Positions 36,438 through 45,845 are shown, counted from the first letter of the stretch. The stretch is DNA of 52,865 nt from Hormoscilla sp. GUM202 (GCA_005518205.2 RFFC02000024.1:1-52865), one strand, 5' to 3'. Notes: generated by a model from the letters alone, not told the origin. Translations and numbers: made by a program.

Positions 36438-36620
36438 GATCAACGGGTTTTGACCACACCCCCGGGCAGGCGTTTAGCTGACATCCTGGTCAAGGTCTGG
36501 CGGAAAAACGGTTCTCCGATCAATGTGCTGGTGCATGTAGAAGTCCAAAGTGAGTACGAAGTAGACTTCCCCAAACAGATACATATTTACAACAGTCTCA
36601 TCGAGTTGCGCTACGATGCG
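36438..36620 (+). pseudogene. Fragment of an Rpn-type recombination-promoting nuclease gene
   Basis: RLADILVKVWRKNGSPINVLVHVEVQ, then SEYEVDFPKQIHIYNSLI, matches the catalytic strand region of Rpn/transposase-like PD-(D/E)xK nucleases common in cyanobacteria (HVEVQ holds the Glu-x-Gln). The first ~100 residues and the C-terminal half are missing. The fragment is bordered by repeats, including GGGTTTTGACCACACCC at about 36440-36456, which recurs at 40960. Confidence 0.6.
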
Positions 36621-36736
36621 CCAGGGGAGGGGGGCGGCGGGGCGACGGGAGCAGCAACTTCATCTTGCGCCCCCTGAAACTCTTTCATAGTAAGACTAAG
36701 GCGTGATTTATTTGTAGCATTATTGAGTAAAGTTGC

Positions 36737-37092
36737 AAAAAAAAGACTTTATGTGAGAAAAAAAGACTTTATGTGAGAGAGAATGGACTTATTCTTGGCA
36801 AAAGTAAGCTTCATGTGAGAGAGAATGGACTTATTCTTGGCAAAAGTAAGCTTCATGTGAGAGAGAATGGACTTATTCTTGGCAAAAGTAAGCTTCATGT
36901 GAGAGAGAATGGACTTATTCTTGGTAAAAGTAAGCTTCATGTGAGAGAGAATGGACTTATTCTTGGTAAAAGTAAGCTTCATGTGAGAGAGAATGGACTT
37001 ATTCTTGGCAAAAGTAAGCTTCATGTGAGAGAGAATGGACTTATTCTTGGTCGGAATAGATCTATTCTCGGTCGGAATAGATCTATTCTAGG
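36737..37092. repeat. Minisatellite: six full 42-bp units plus flanking short units
   Basis: Units start at 36773, 36815, 36857, 36899, 36941 and 36983, with a partial seventh at 37025. Each is GTGAGAGAGAATGGACTTAT, then TCTTGG(C/T)AAAAGTAAGCTTCAT. Two 20-bp AAAAAAAGACTTTATGTGAG units precede the array and two 21-bp GGTCGGAATAGATCTATTCT units follow it. Because 42 is a multiple of three, both strands stay open (VRENGLILGKSKLH on +). I see no ribosome site and do not call it a gene. No unique spacers, so not CRISPR. Confidence 0.9.
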
Positions 37093-37449
37093 TCAACACC
37101 CCCAACCAGCGTTGGCCAAAGTTGCGACTAGCTATGGTGGGGTTGTCCTGCAAAAGCTGTTGGGGCCGAAGTGGTCTTGCGCCCGTCGATCTCCCATGGG
37201 ATACCCCAGTCGCCGGATCCCCCAGGGATGCCTCTTGGTGCTGCCGAAACCTGGGAGCGCGACCCCTGCAACTTCTGCATGACCACACCCAGTATTGAGT
37301 CTAATCTGTGGCTCACTTATCAGAGAACCATCAGTGGCGAAAACTGAAGACGATCGGGTCTCTCCGGGAGAATAGTTTTTGCTGTCCGGGCAATTTTCGT
37401 TCCTTTTGTCTATTTGTCATGCTTTCTCAGAACGGGCTCTTTGAGCATA

Positions 37450-38628
37450 AGTAGTTGGACAAAATTAATTGCACAAAATCGAGAAAACTTGTTATACTAG
37501 ATATAGCTACTCGTACATGTAGCAGATTTTTGTCAAACTAACGGGGAGTCGGTTTTCATGCTCATCCCCGGCCAGATATATTTGACATAATATGACGATA
37601 AATTAGGAGAAATTAAGAAGGATTTTAATGCGCGAAATAAATGAGCTTTCTGCAAAATTGCTCTTACGAATTTATCATCAAAGTCGCCATGATCGAGTTC
37701 GTCAAAGAGCACATTGTTTACTTTTGCGAGATCGAGAACATAAAAAAGTTAAAGAACTTATGGAAATCTTTGATGTTAGTTATAGAACTATCTACAATTG
37801 GATTAAAAATTGGGATTCCGAGGGAATGGTCGGACTATATAATAAGTCTGGAAGAGGTCGTAAGCAAACCTTTAGTCTCGAACAAAAAGAAAAAATTAAA
37901 GCCTGGACTGAAGAAGAACCGAGGCAATTAAAAAAAGTGGTGGCTAAAATCAAAGAAGAATGGGGAATTGAAACAAGTGTTAAAACTGTTCAGAGAATAT
38001 TGAAAACAATGAATATGAGTTGGCATCGGATGCGTAAAGGGGTAGCTGTCAGCCCCCCAGCTCAAGAGTATGAGGAAAAAAAAGCACAACTTGAACAACT
38101 GAAACTGTTAGACAATTTGGGGGAAATTAATTTGTATTATTTAGATGAAAGTGGGTTTTATTTAATCCCTTGTGTCCCTTATGGATGGCAAAATATTGGG
38201 GAATATATAGAAGTACCTAGTCGGAGTAGCCGCAGATTAAATGTATTAGGAATAATGAATCGCCACAATCATTTAGAAGCGTATGTATCTACTCAAAATA
38301 TTAATTCAGATGTAGTCATAGCTTGTATCGATGCATTTTTTCCCACGAGAATGGAAAAGCAAACAGTAATTGTAGTAGACCAAGCATCTGTCCATACTAG
38401 TGATGCTATTCAAGATAAGATTGAAGAATGGAAAGAACGCAATATTACTATATTCCATCTCCCCACTTATTCACCTCATTTGAATTTGATTGAAATCTTG
38501 TGGCGGTTTATTAAATACGAATGGATTGAAATCGATGCTTATTCTTGCTGGAAAAACTTAGTTGATTCCGTTGAAACAATCATAAAAAATTTTGGAGAAA
38601 AATATGTAATTAATTTTGTCTGACTACT
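37450..38628 (+). mobile_element. Complete IS630-family insertion sequence
   Basis: 1,179 bp. The ends AGTAGTTGGACAAAATTAAT and, on the other strand, AGTAGTCAGACAAAATTAAT are ~20-bp inverted repeats with two mismatches, flanked on both sides by TA (37448-37449 and 38629-38630). TA duplication is the rule for IS630. Confidence 0.88.
37628..38623 (+). CDS. IS630-family transposase
   Basis: 331 residues. HTH region (KVKELMEIFDVSYRTIYNWIKNW), linker GRGRKQTFS, then the DDE catalytic domain with YYLDESGF, VVDQASVHTS and LPTYSPHLNLIEILWRFIKYEW. AATTAGGAGAAATTAAGAAGG lies just upstream. The stop codon lies inside the right terminal repeat. Intact. Confidence 0.92.
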   Translation: MREINELSAKLLLRIYHQSRHDRVRQRAHCLLLRDREHKKVKELMEIFDVSYRTIYNWIKNWDSEGMVGLYNKSGRGRKQTFSLEQKEKIKAWTEEEPRQLKKVVAKIKEEWGIETSVKTVQRILKTMNMSWHRMRKGVAVSPPAQEYEEKKAQLEQLKLLDNLGEINLYYLDESGFYLIPCVPYGWQNIGEYIEVPSRSSRRLNVLGIMNRHNHLEAYVSTQNINSDVVIACIDAFFPTRMEKQTVIVVDQASVHTSDAIQDKIEEWKERNITIFHLPTYSPHLNLIEILWRFIKYEWIEIDAYSCWKNLVDSVETIIKNFGEKYVINFV

Positions 38629-38888
38629 TAACATTATTCAACCAGCACCTGCTATTGACTCGATCGTCAACTACTGGCGATCGCCCGCCCGGTCTCCCTC
38701 TTGCCAGCCGGCATAGCGCTCCCTAGCACCAGATAATCTCCTATACCATAACTTAAGCGAAACTAGCAAAAATGTTAGATGCCATTACAAAAGTTAATAA
38801 AAGAGCAGCAAAAAGTTAAGATTCATTAAGAACTAGCCCAGAGGAGCTCAGGGGCGTGATAACTTCTATTGATGTTGGCAATGCGCAG

Positions 38889-38942
38889 CGATATCTCTTG
38901 TGTGCCGAGTCCCCTGGGACAAGAGCACAACAAGAGATATCG
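38889..38942 (+). promoter_or_regulatory. Long stem-loop in the leader of a mini-ORF
   Basis: CGATATCTCTTGT (38889-38901) pairs with ACAAGAGATATCG (38930-38942). Inside, GTGC/GCAC and GTCCC/GGGAC add further pairs, about 22 in all. The ribosome site AAAGGAG (38951) comes 8 bases after the stem. This could be a translational or stability control element, or the closing stem of an RNA. Confidence 0.6.
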
Positions 38943-38963
38943 AAGTTAAGAAAGGAGAACATC

Positions 38964-39164
38964 TTGAATAGACATCAACTACAAACCCAAAACCCAATAT
39001 CGAGTGAAGGCTTCAGCGAGTACGTAGCCCATCTTCAGCTTCACATGGCCCTACAAGCTCGCAACCTGGTCCCCAGTCTCAAGCAAACCACAAATAGCCG
39101 AGAACAGCTCCTACAGCAAACTCAGGCCAATTTTGAAAAGCTGGCCTCTCGTCAAGGCATCTAG
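38964..39164 (+). CDS. Small uncharacterised protein
   Basis: 66 residues from a TTG at 38964 with AAAGGAGAA 6 bases upstream. The frame is open from 38856, but the earlier part is the stem-loop. The sequence is helical and rich in Q and N (LQLHMALQARNLVPSLKQTTN..., then LLQQTQANFEKLASRQ), with a possible coiled coil in the last 40 residues. A leader stem-loop and a strong terminator 145 bases downstream make it a compact transcription unit. I recognise no family. Confidence 0.5.
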   Translation: MNRHQLQTQNPISSEGFSEYVAHLQLHMALQARNLVPSLKQTTNSREQLLQQTQANFEKLASRQGI

Positions 39165-39308
39165 GGCTACACCGGTGCAACGCCGGTATCGGACGTTGCG
39201 GGCAGGAAAATTAAGGGGCACTCGACACAGCCCTTCCTCTAGTCTGGGCACCAAATTCTGGATGCAAACAGGCTAGATAACTTGTTGTTCTACTCCGTGT
39301 TTGCAATA

Positions 39309-39336
39309 ATCAGGGCGTTGTCGCCCTGATTTTTTT
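39309..39336 (+). terminator. Rho-independent terminator
   Basis: ATCAGGGCG-TTGT-CGCCCTGAT perfect 9-bp stem followed by seven T. It ends the transcript of the 66-residue ORF. The 140 bases between stop and terminator hold CACCGGTGCAACGCCGGTATC and other pairing segments but no ORF. Confidence 0.85.
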
Positions 39337-39564
39337 ACCTCCAAGCCGAGGGGGTCTGGCCAGCACCGGCAGCGGAGGGGGCCCGGAGCGTGCGCAGCAG
39401 GATGGTAAAACAGCATAATAGGATAGATAAGCTGTTTCTGCATGTGCGACGGGGGTAAGAAGCTGTAACCAAATCATTGGACCGCTCTGGACATTATTAC
39501 CGGATTGGGTAAGAATCGTAGTGCTTTAACAAATTGATAGCATGGCCAAAGCTGTGGAGGATAT

Positions 39565-40653
39565 ATGCTATACGGTTTTAAAACCGAATTGAAACTGAAC
39601 AACCAACAGCGAACAACCTTGGCTAAACATTGCGGAGTGGCTCGTCATGCTTGGAATTGGGGACTGGGTTTAACAAAACAAATACTCGACCACAACCGGG
39701 ATAATCCTCTCGAACGAATTAAGTTTCCGACAGCGATTGACCTGCATAAATGGCTGGTAGCTCTGGTCAAACCTGAGTGCCCCTGGTACTACGAGGTAAG
39801 CTTCTTCGCCCCGCAATATGCCCTGAAACAGCTAGTTTCTGCTTGGAGACGGGCATTCAAAAAAACTAGCAAACCACCTCGATTCAAAAAGAAAGGCCGT
39901 GCTGATAGCTTCACTCTAGATGGGGCCATCAAGCTTGACCACTTCAGAATCAAAGTCCCTAAGATTGGTTGGCTAAGAACATATGAGCGACTGCCCGTCT
40001 GTTCTCAACCCAAGTCTGTAACCATATCCAGGACGGCTGACCGATGGTTTATCAGCTTTAAGCTGGAAGTTGAGCCAGTCAATTACCCAAAACCTCATCC
40101 TGTAGTAGGAGTAGATTTAGGTATAAAAACGCTAGCTGTTTTATCAACTGGTGGAGTTTTTGAGGGTGCGTCTAGCTATCGGAAGTACGAGAAAAAGCTC
40201 TCGCGACTGCAATGGCTGAATCGTCATAAGCAGGTGAGTTCGGCTAATTGGAAGAAGTCCCAAGTTAAGATAGCCCGCTTGCACCGAAAGATAGCCAACA
40301 TCCGTAAAGACACATTACACAAGCTCACGACCTATTTAGCTAAGAACCACAGCCGAATAGGAATAGAGAATCTCAATGTGTCCGGTATGATGGCTAATCA
40401 CAAACTAGCTAAAGCCATTCAGGATATGGGCTTCTATGAGTTCAAACGGCAGTTGGAGTACAAGTGTCAATTGTACGGGTCAATCTTAGTCGTGGTTGAC
40501 CGATGGTATCCTTCAACCAAAACTTGCTCCCAGTGTCACACCAAGAAAGACGGAATGTCTTTATCTGAGCGGGTTTTCCGGTGCGACAACTGCGGGTTTG
40601 AATGTGACCGAGACTTGAACGCATCGTTGAATTTAGAGCAAGCCGCCAGTTAG
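39565..40653 (+). CDS. tnpB: TnpB RNA-guided endonuclease
   Basis: 362 residues. RuvC-like acids D184 (VGVDLGIKTLAVLS), E268 (IGIENLNV) and D350 (CDRDLNAS) are all present. A zinc finger has C321/C324 (CSQCHTKK) and C340/C343 (CDNCG). N-terminal K.ELKLNNQQ and HAWNWGL are typical. TnpB is guided by an omega RNA from the element's right end and cuts DNA next to a target-adjacent motif, helping the element persist. GTGGAGGATAT precedes the ATG at 39565. It appears functional. Confidence 0.92.
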   Translation: MLYGFKTELKLNNQQRTTLAKHCGVARHAWNWGLGLTKQILDHNRDNPLERIKFPTAIDLHKWLVALVKPECPWYYEVSFFAPQYALKQLVSAWRRAFKKTSKPPRFKKKGRADSFTLDGAIKLDHFRIKVPKIGWLRTYERLPVCSQPKSVTISRTADRWFISFKLEVEPVNYPKPHPVVGVDLGIKTLAVLSTGGVFEGASSYRKYEKKLSRLQWLNRHKQVSSANWKKSQVKIARLHRKIANIRKDTLHKLTTYLAKNHSRIGIENLNVSGMMANHKLAKAIQDMGFYEFKRQLEYKCQLYGSILVVVDRWYPSTKTCSQCHTKKDGMSLSERVFRCDNCGFECDRDLNASLNLEQAAS

Positions 40654-40740
40654 GTGGTGTTAGCCTGTGGACTGGTGAGTGCCGACACTACCAGGATGAA
40701 GCAGGAAGTAAGTTCCAAAGATGTCCACCTGTGGGTAACT
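40560..40740 (+). ncRNA. Predicted omega (right-end) RNA of TnpB
   Basis: Overlaps the tnpB 3' end and the conserved tail (GTGTTAGCCTGTGGACTGGT, GATGAAGCAGGAAGTAAG). In this family the scaffold RNA is made from exactly this place and its 3' end provides the guide. Boundaries are inferred from family behaviour. Confidence 0.45.
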
Positions 40741-40887
40741 TTGGGTAAGTCTTATGTAACGGCAGTAGAAGTTCTTTCAGTCTGGGAAAATTCAGTTTTG
40801 AAGGTTTTTAGCACCCTCAGTCCCAAGTTAACCTCCGACCTGGTCATAAGTAGTTGATAGCCAGGTGCATCTCAGATACATGTATAT

Positions 40888-40950
40888 AGCCCGCGCAGGC
40901 GGGCTTTGTTCATGTAGCCGGGCCCTTTAGGGTGAGGGCGGCGAGGTCTC
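40888..40950. repeat. AGCCCGC hairpin joined to dispersed repeat
   Basis: AGCCCGC-GCAG-GCGGGCT (40888-40905) followed by TTTGTTCATGTAGCCGGGCC, then CTTTAGGGT and GGGCGGCGAGG, the repeat also found at 5161-5222. A GGGTTTTGACCACACCC motif at about 40960 matches 36440. The stretch 40741-40887 has no gene. Confidence 0.65.
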
Positions 40951-41000
40951 CTACCAACGGGTTTTGACCACACCCAGTTTTGGGGGGCGACTGAGAACGG

Positions 41001-41873
41001 CTCATAGAATCCCATGTCTCCAATAGCTTTTGCTAATTTGTGGTTCGCCATCATCCCGGACACATTCAAGTTCTCAATTCCTATTCGACTGTGGTTTTTG
41101 GCCAAATAGGTCGTGAAGTGTAATGTGTCTTTACGGATGTTAGCTATTTTTCGGTGCAAGCGAGCTATTTTGACTTGGGCTTTTTTCCAATTGGCCGAAC
41201 CGATCTGCTTATGACGATTCAGCCATTGCAGTCGCGAGAGTTTTTTCTCGTATTTACGATAGCTTTTAGCACCCTCAAAAACTTCACCAGTTGACAGAAC
41301 TGCTAGTGCTTTTATGCCTAAATCTACTCCTACTACAGGATGAGATTTTGGGTGGTTGACTAGCTCAACTTCCAGCTTAAAGCTGATAAACCATCGAGCA
41401 GCCGTCCTGGATATGGTTACAGACTTGGGGCTAGAACAGACTGGTAGTCGCTCATATGTTCTTAGCCAACCGATCTTAGGTACTTTAATTCTAAAGTGGT
41501 CGAGCTTAATTGATCCGTCTATTGTGAAGCTGTCAGCGCGGCCTTTCTTTTTGAACCGAGGTGGTTTACTCGTCTTTTTGAATGCCCGTTTCCAAGCGTC
41601 AGCTAGCTCTCTCAGAGCAGATTGCGGGGCGCAGAAGCTTACTTCATAATACCAGGGATACTCAGGTTTGACCAGGGCTACCAGCCATTTATGCAGGTCA
41701 ATCGCTGTCGTCAACTTGATTTTTTCCTCTGGATTATTCCGATTGTGATCGAGTATCTGTTTGGTTAAACCCAGTCCCCAATTCCAAGCATGACGAGCTA
41801 CTCCGCAGTGTTTACCCAACGCTGTTCGCTGTTGATTGTTCAGTTTTAATTCGGTTTTAAAACCTCAAAGCAT
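41001..41873 (-). pseudogene. tnpB: Decayed second TnpB copy
   Basis: About 290 codons closely matching the TnpB at 39565. The original start at 41873 is followed by TGA at codon 3. At the other end homology stops at 41001 (FYE), so the zinc finger and the third catalytic aspartate are gone and unrelated codons follow. The first two RuvC acids (VGVDLGIKAL, IGIENLNV) remain. The left end reaches 42041 and holds ~65 extra bases compared with the other copy; the gap 41874-42259 has no gene apart from this end. Confidence 0.88.
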
Positions 41874-42259
41874 ACATCCTCCACAGGTGCCATGCTATCA
41901 ATAAGTTTCTTGTTCTTGTGGGAATATCAAAATCAGCTTTCTCAGAAGAGTATTGTACTGATATAAACTACACTACGATTATTACCCATTTCGGAAATAA
42001 TGTCCAAAGGTGTCTAATGATTTAGTTACAGCTTCTTACCCTGCGCAGCGTGGCCTGTGCGATCGCCGCTATTCTGTGGTAACCTGGTAGTTGTCGGACC
42101 AGTATCCGATCGCTAACGGCTAACCTATGACTGACAGTCCCCCCAAAGGGATTTTACTAAAAGGCATTCACCGGAGAACGCACCGCCGACACCGTACAGC
42201 AGGAGAACGGGGCATGAACGAAAAAAGTAAATCAACAGAAAAAATTCCGGATCCGGATT

Positions 42260-42532
42260 ATGCTTAGTTTTGAATATGACGAAAACAAAAGTCAGTCAAA
42301 TCTCGAAAAACACGGCATCGATTTCGTGGAAGCACAACAACTCTGGGACGACGAAAACTTCATAGAAATTCCTGCGAGAACCCAGGAAGAACAGAGGTTT
42401 ATAGTGATTGCTAAACTGAAAGCAAAACACTGGTCCGGAGTGATTACCTACCGAGATCGAGCCATTCGGATTATCTCAGGGAGCAGATCCCGAACAGAAG
42501 AGGTTGCACTGTATGAAAGCTCAAGAATTTGA
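42260..42532 (+). CDS. brnT: BrnT-type toxin
   Basis: 90 residues, normal length. FEYDENKSQSNLEKHGIDFVEAQQLWDD, then RFIVIAKLK, GVITYRDRAIRIISGSRSRTEEVALYE, is the BrnT pattern, a RelE-fold ribonuclease that blocks translation. It overlaps the antitoxin gene by 20 bases, the usual toxin-first order. The frame is intact, but the partner is frameshifted, so either the toxin is weak, another antitoxin compensates, or the altered antitoxin still binds. Confidence 0.85.
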   Translation: MLSFEYDENKSQSNLEKHGIDFVEAQQLWDDENFIEIPARTQEEQRFIVIAKLKAKHWSGVITYRDRAIRIISGSRSRTEEVALYESSRI

Positions 42533-42735
42533 CCGAAAATTTGACGCTGGTGAAGACATCAGCCAACTGCTTGACCTATCCAAGGCTAAACGCCCCCGAC
42601 GGAAACAGCAACGCATCCAACTAGACCTACCCACCTGGATGATCGAACAGCTTCAACCGAGTTGCCAACCGCCTAGGGGTTACCCCCCAAGCGATCGTCG
42701 AGACCTACCTTGCTGAACGTTTAGCCACCAACTAA
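42513..42735 (+). pseudogene. brnA: BrnA-type antitoxin with a C-terminal frameshift
   Basis: MKAQEFDRKFDAGEDISQLLDLSKAKRP, then LDLPTWMIEQLQ, matches BrnA up to codon 48. One extra C at about 42657 then moves the conserved end (RVANRLGVTPQAIVETYLAERLATN, 42658-42735) into the next frame. Read straight, the product ends in unrelated residues at 42716. The lost part is the ribbon-helix-helix DNA-binding region, so autorepression is probably gone, while the N-terminal toxin-binding part may survive. Confidence 0.8.
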
Positions 42736-42747
42736 CGTTATCTTGCC

Positions 42748-42779
42748 GGTTGGGTTTCGTTCCTCTACCCAACCTACAA
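42748..42779. repeat. GTTGGGTTTCG...CCCAACCTAC repeat
   Basis: Inverted-orientation copy of the family at 18450, followed like that copy by ACATTAATATTTTTGC. Confidence 0.75.
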
Positions 42780-42852
42780 CATTAATATTTTTGCGCTCTC
42801 TCCAGATGCACTTTTGAGGACTAAAGTCCTCACTACAAACCTGGATATAAGT

Positions 42853-44337
42853 TTAAGGTAGGTCGGTGCTGCCCATTAGGTAGCGATCGCACTCCCGGGC
42901 CACCCCACGACCTTCATTAAAAGCCCAGACTACCAAACTTTGACCGCGACGGCAGTCACCAGCAGCGAACACCCCAGGAATGCTGGTAGCAAATTTGTTA
43001 TACTCGGCTTTAATGTTGCTGCGAGGATCCCGATCGAGTCCCAAGGAATCTAACAGCGGCTGTTCGGGACCGAGGAAGCCCATGGCCAGCAGCACCAACT
43101 GGGCCGGTATCACTTTTTCCGTACCCGGGACATGCTGGGGAATGAACCGACCTTGTTCGTTTTTCTGCCACTCTACCTGGACGATGTGAACTGCTTTCAC
43201 TCGTCCGTTTTCATCCCCCTCGAACTTGGTCGCCGTAGTCAGATAGCTGCGGGGATCTTCCCCAAACTTGGCCGCAGCTTCCTCCTGACCGTAGTCCATA
43301 CGATAGATCTTGGGCCATTCGGGCCAGGGATTGTTCGCAGCCCGTTTTAGGGGCGGTTTGGGCATGATTTCCAGTTGGATGAGATTCTTGCAACCGTGGC
43401 GTATGGACGTGCCCACGCAGTCCGTACCCGTGTCACCACCCCCAATGATGACGACATCTTTGCCTTCAGCAGAAATAAAGCTGCCATTCTTGTGCCTGTC
43501 TAGAACTGCTTTCGTGTTGGAGGTGAGAAACTCCATCGCGAAGTGGATACCCTTCAACTCTCGACCTTCGATGGGCAGGTCCCGGGGTTTGGTCGCGCCA
43601 ACGCAGAGAACGGTAGCATCAAATTCCTTCAGGAGATTTTCGGCGGGTAAGTCCTTGCCCACTTCTGTATTACAGAGGAACTTCACTCCTTCCGCTTCCA
43701 GGACTTGCAGGCGCCGCATCACTACTTCCTGCTTGTCCAGCTTCATGTTGGGAATGCCATACATCAGCAGACCCCCCGGGCGATCGGCCCGTTCGTAGAC
43801 CGTCACCAAATGACCGGCCTTATTCAGTTGGGTAGCCGCGCAGAGACCCGCCGGGCCAGATCCCACTACCGCCACTTTTTTACCAGTACGCTTTTGGGGA
43901 GGTTCGGGCTTTATCCACCCCGACTCCCAACCTTTATCGACGATCGCGCATTCAATATTTTTGATCGTCACGGGGGGGTTGTGGATACCCAGGACGCAGG
44001 ATCCTTCGCAGGGTGCGGGGCAAACCCGGCCAGTGAATTCCGGGAAATTGTTAGTTTTGTGCAGGCGATCGAGGGCTTCTTCCCAGAGGCCCCGATAGAC
44101 CAGGTCATTCCATTCCGGGATCAAATTATTAATCGGGCAACCGCTTGCCATGCGATTGATCAGGGTTCCCGTGTGGCAAAAGGGCGTACCGCAGTCCATG
44201 CAACGGGCCGCTTGGGTGCCGAGTTTTTCCTCCGCCATGGGCAGGTGAAATTCATCCCAGTTCAGGATGCGATCGAGGGGGGGCAGTTCGGAGTGTTCCT
44301 CACGAACATATTCCATAAAGCCAGTTGGTTTTCCCAT
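42853..44337 (-). CDS. gltD: Glutamate synthase small subunit (NADPH)
   Basis: 494 residues from the ATG at 44337 ([14 protein letters not shown]), preceded by GGAGGAGAAC; an upstream frame to 44382 is not conserved. CMDCGTPFC and [13 protein letters not shown] ligate the N-terminal iron-sulfur clusters. [10 protein letters not shown] binds [12 protein letters not shown] binds NADPH, and [16 protein letters not shown] lies at the C terminus. It passes electrons from NADPH to the large subunit (not in this window) for glutamate synthesis. Confidence 0.95.
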   Translation of the reverse strand: MGKPTGFMEYVREEHSELPPLDRILNWDEFHLPMAEEKLGTQAARCMDCGTPFCHTGTLINRMASGCPINNLIPEWNDLVYRGLWEEALDRLHKTNNFPEFTGRVCPAPCEGSCVLGIHNPPVTIKNIECAIVDKGWESGWIKPEPPQKRTGKKVAVVGSGPAGLCAATQLNKAGHLVTVYERADRPGGLLMYGIPNMKLDKQEVVMRRLQVLEAEGVKFLCNTEVGKDLPAENLLKEFDATVLCVGATKPRDLPIEGRELKGIHFAMEFLTSNTKAVLDRHKNGSFISAEGKDVVIIGGGDTGTDCVGTSIRHGCKNLIQLEIMPKPPLKRAANNPWPEWPKIYRMDYGQEEAAAKFGEDPRSYLTTATKFEGDENGRVKAVHIVQVEWQKNEQGRFIPQHVPGTEKVIPAQLVLLAMGFLGPEQPLLDSLGLDRDPRSNIKAEYNKFATSIPGVFAAGDCRRGQSLVVWAFNEGRGVARECDRYLMGSTDLP

Positions 44338-44438
44338 TTTGTTCTCCTCCGTTCCAATCTTTCCAAGGGTCAGTGTAACCAAATTATATCTGCGTTAATC
44401 TGTGAATGTTTTTTTACTACCAGATCCACATCACCGCC

Positions 44439-45712
44439 CTGGGGGGGCGACATGAAGGCTAGGATGTATACCTGATAAGGGTTACAGCCTTCTTGCCTCG
44501 TGCATAATAGATCTTCTTTTCTGGACTTAACTTCATTAATTCATCTACAATATCAGCATAAAAATCTACGGATTTAAGCCAATCTTTGCCTCTGGAACCT
44601 ATATAAAATGCGCTGTGACGTCTTTCACGGCGTCCTGCTTCTTTTACACGACCAACATAACAAGTAACACCTTTTTGTTTGATTTCTTCTCCCATTACAA
44701 TTGAGCTGGTGTAAGCAATTGTAATTAACAGGATTAAAACTACTAAGCGATCGCCAGTTAATCCAGTTCTTTCAATATTGTATCCACCTAAAGTCTCTAA
44801 ACATTTCCTCAATTCCAAAACGGTTTTCATAAGCTTTTAAGGCCAACTCTAAAGTGACAAAGTTAGTAATAATAAACCATCCCTCTTCTGCCTGCCATCC
44901 TCTATACTTTCGTTTCCATTTACAAGCAATGTTAGCTCCTTGAAAGCCTTTGGTTTTGGTGATTTTTACACCCTTTAAATATAACGACATTCCCGGATAT
45001 AATCCTACATCTCTTAATTTTTTCCAAACATCAGAGGAGATTTCAATATATTCATTTTTCCTCAAACGTAGACAGAAGTATACTTTTAGGCTAGATAACC
45101 ACGAAGCTAAATCTACATTGCAGAATTCCCGATCGCCCAAAACAACGACTTGATAATTGCTAAGTAAATCCAATACCTTATAGAGAACTTGTTGTTGCTC
45201 TGATAAATTACTGCTTCCTTTTTTATTCAATAGTTCAAAATAAATTGGTATTGCTCGATTTTGATAATGAAAACTCACCATTAATAAATTTATACAACCC
45301 CATTTTGTCCTATCTATAATTACTTCAACGACCTGTTTATTATCGAAAAATATCAACAATAATTGACTTAAGATCGGAAACCCGATCGTTTCTAAATTTA
45401 ATGCTGGCAAAGATAAAAAGCGTTGAAGTTTTTTTCGGCGACTTTCAAACTTAATTGGCTGTGGAAATAAATTGGCAAGTTCTTCTAATCGCACCCAGCG
45501 ATGCTCAGAGATTAAAGAAATCAAAATGATCGACATATAATATTGAGGTTTAGTTAAATGTTTGACGATGTGGTCTTGGTAAAAATCTGGGAGAACTTTC
45601 ATAATTTTTAACCCTTATCTACTTTTCTAGTCTAGCAAGTCCATCTTTTTTTGTCAACATCGTCTCAACACCTTATCCTGTAAGGTTTTCAGCTTGCATG
45701 TCGCCCCCCCAG
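44439..45712 (-). mobile_element. IS4-family insertion sequence with perfect ends
   Basis: 1,274 bp. Inverted repeats CTGGGGGGGCGACATG (44439-44454 and, inverted, 45697-45712), flanked by the exact 9-bp duplication ATCACCGCC (44430-44438, 45713-45721). The insertion lies in spacer DNA downstream of gltD's 5' side. Confidence 0.92.
44459..45602 (-). pseudogene. IS4-family transposase, frameshifted
   Basis: The first frame (45602-44772) encodes the N-terminal and catalytic parts: VIIDRTKW, VVLGDREF and YENRFGIEEMFRDFR (the Y-R-E signature). It then runs out of frame (WIQY, stop). The downstream frame (44459-44830) supplies GGYNIERTGLTGDRLVVLILLITIAYT. Family alignments place about two more residues before GGYN, so a small deletion rather than a programmed shift is likely. 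The ends are perfect, so it could still be moved by another copy. Confidence 0.82.
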
Positions 45713-45755
45713 ATCACCGCCCTAAATTTAATGCTTTCTTCAGAAAGTGGTTGCC

Positions 45756-45845
45756 TTACCCCACCGGGGGTTTGAACCACCTACGTTCCCAGACGGGAGC
45801 CAGGAAACTCTGCTTTATGTCGGTTGAAAACCGACTAAAAACATT
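45756..45845. repeat. Interspersed hairpin repeat
   Basis: CCACCGGGGGTTTGAACC, then GTTCCCAGACGGGAGCC, then GTCGGTT-GAA-AACCGAC, the pairing also seen after mutS (32997-33049). The rest of 45722-46043 shows no gene. Confidence 0.6.

Larger units (their letters stand above)
39453..40740 (+). mobile_element. TnpB-only (IS1341-type) element, intact copy
   Basis: The left end GGGTAAGAAGCTGTAAC.AAATCATT is shared with the second copy (42041, opposite strand). It is followed by ~110 bases of leader, tnpB, and a conserved tail after the stop (CGACACTACCAGGATGAAGC, GAAGTAAGTTCCAAAGATGT). No tnpA transposase is present, so movement would need help in trans. The right boundary is estimated. Confidence 0.7.

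Noticed and set aside
36737-37092. Possible CRISPR array
   Set aside because: The 42-bp units are contiguous and nearly identical, with no variable spacers and no cas genes nearby.
36773-37282. Repeat-peptide ORFs on both strands
   Set aside because: They arise because the unit length is divisible by three; no ribosome site, signal peptide or family support.
44459-44830. Separate 123-residue gene
   Set aside because: It is the frameshifted C-terminal part of the IS4 transposase.
44772-44830. Programmed ribosomal frameshift in the IS4 transposase
   Set aside because: No slippery heptamer is seen at the junction, and family comparison suggests missing residues, so a deletion is likelier.
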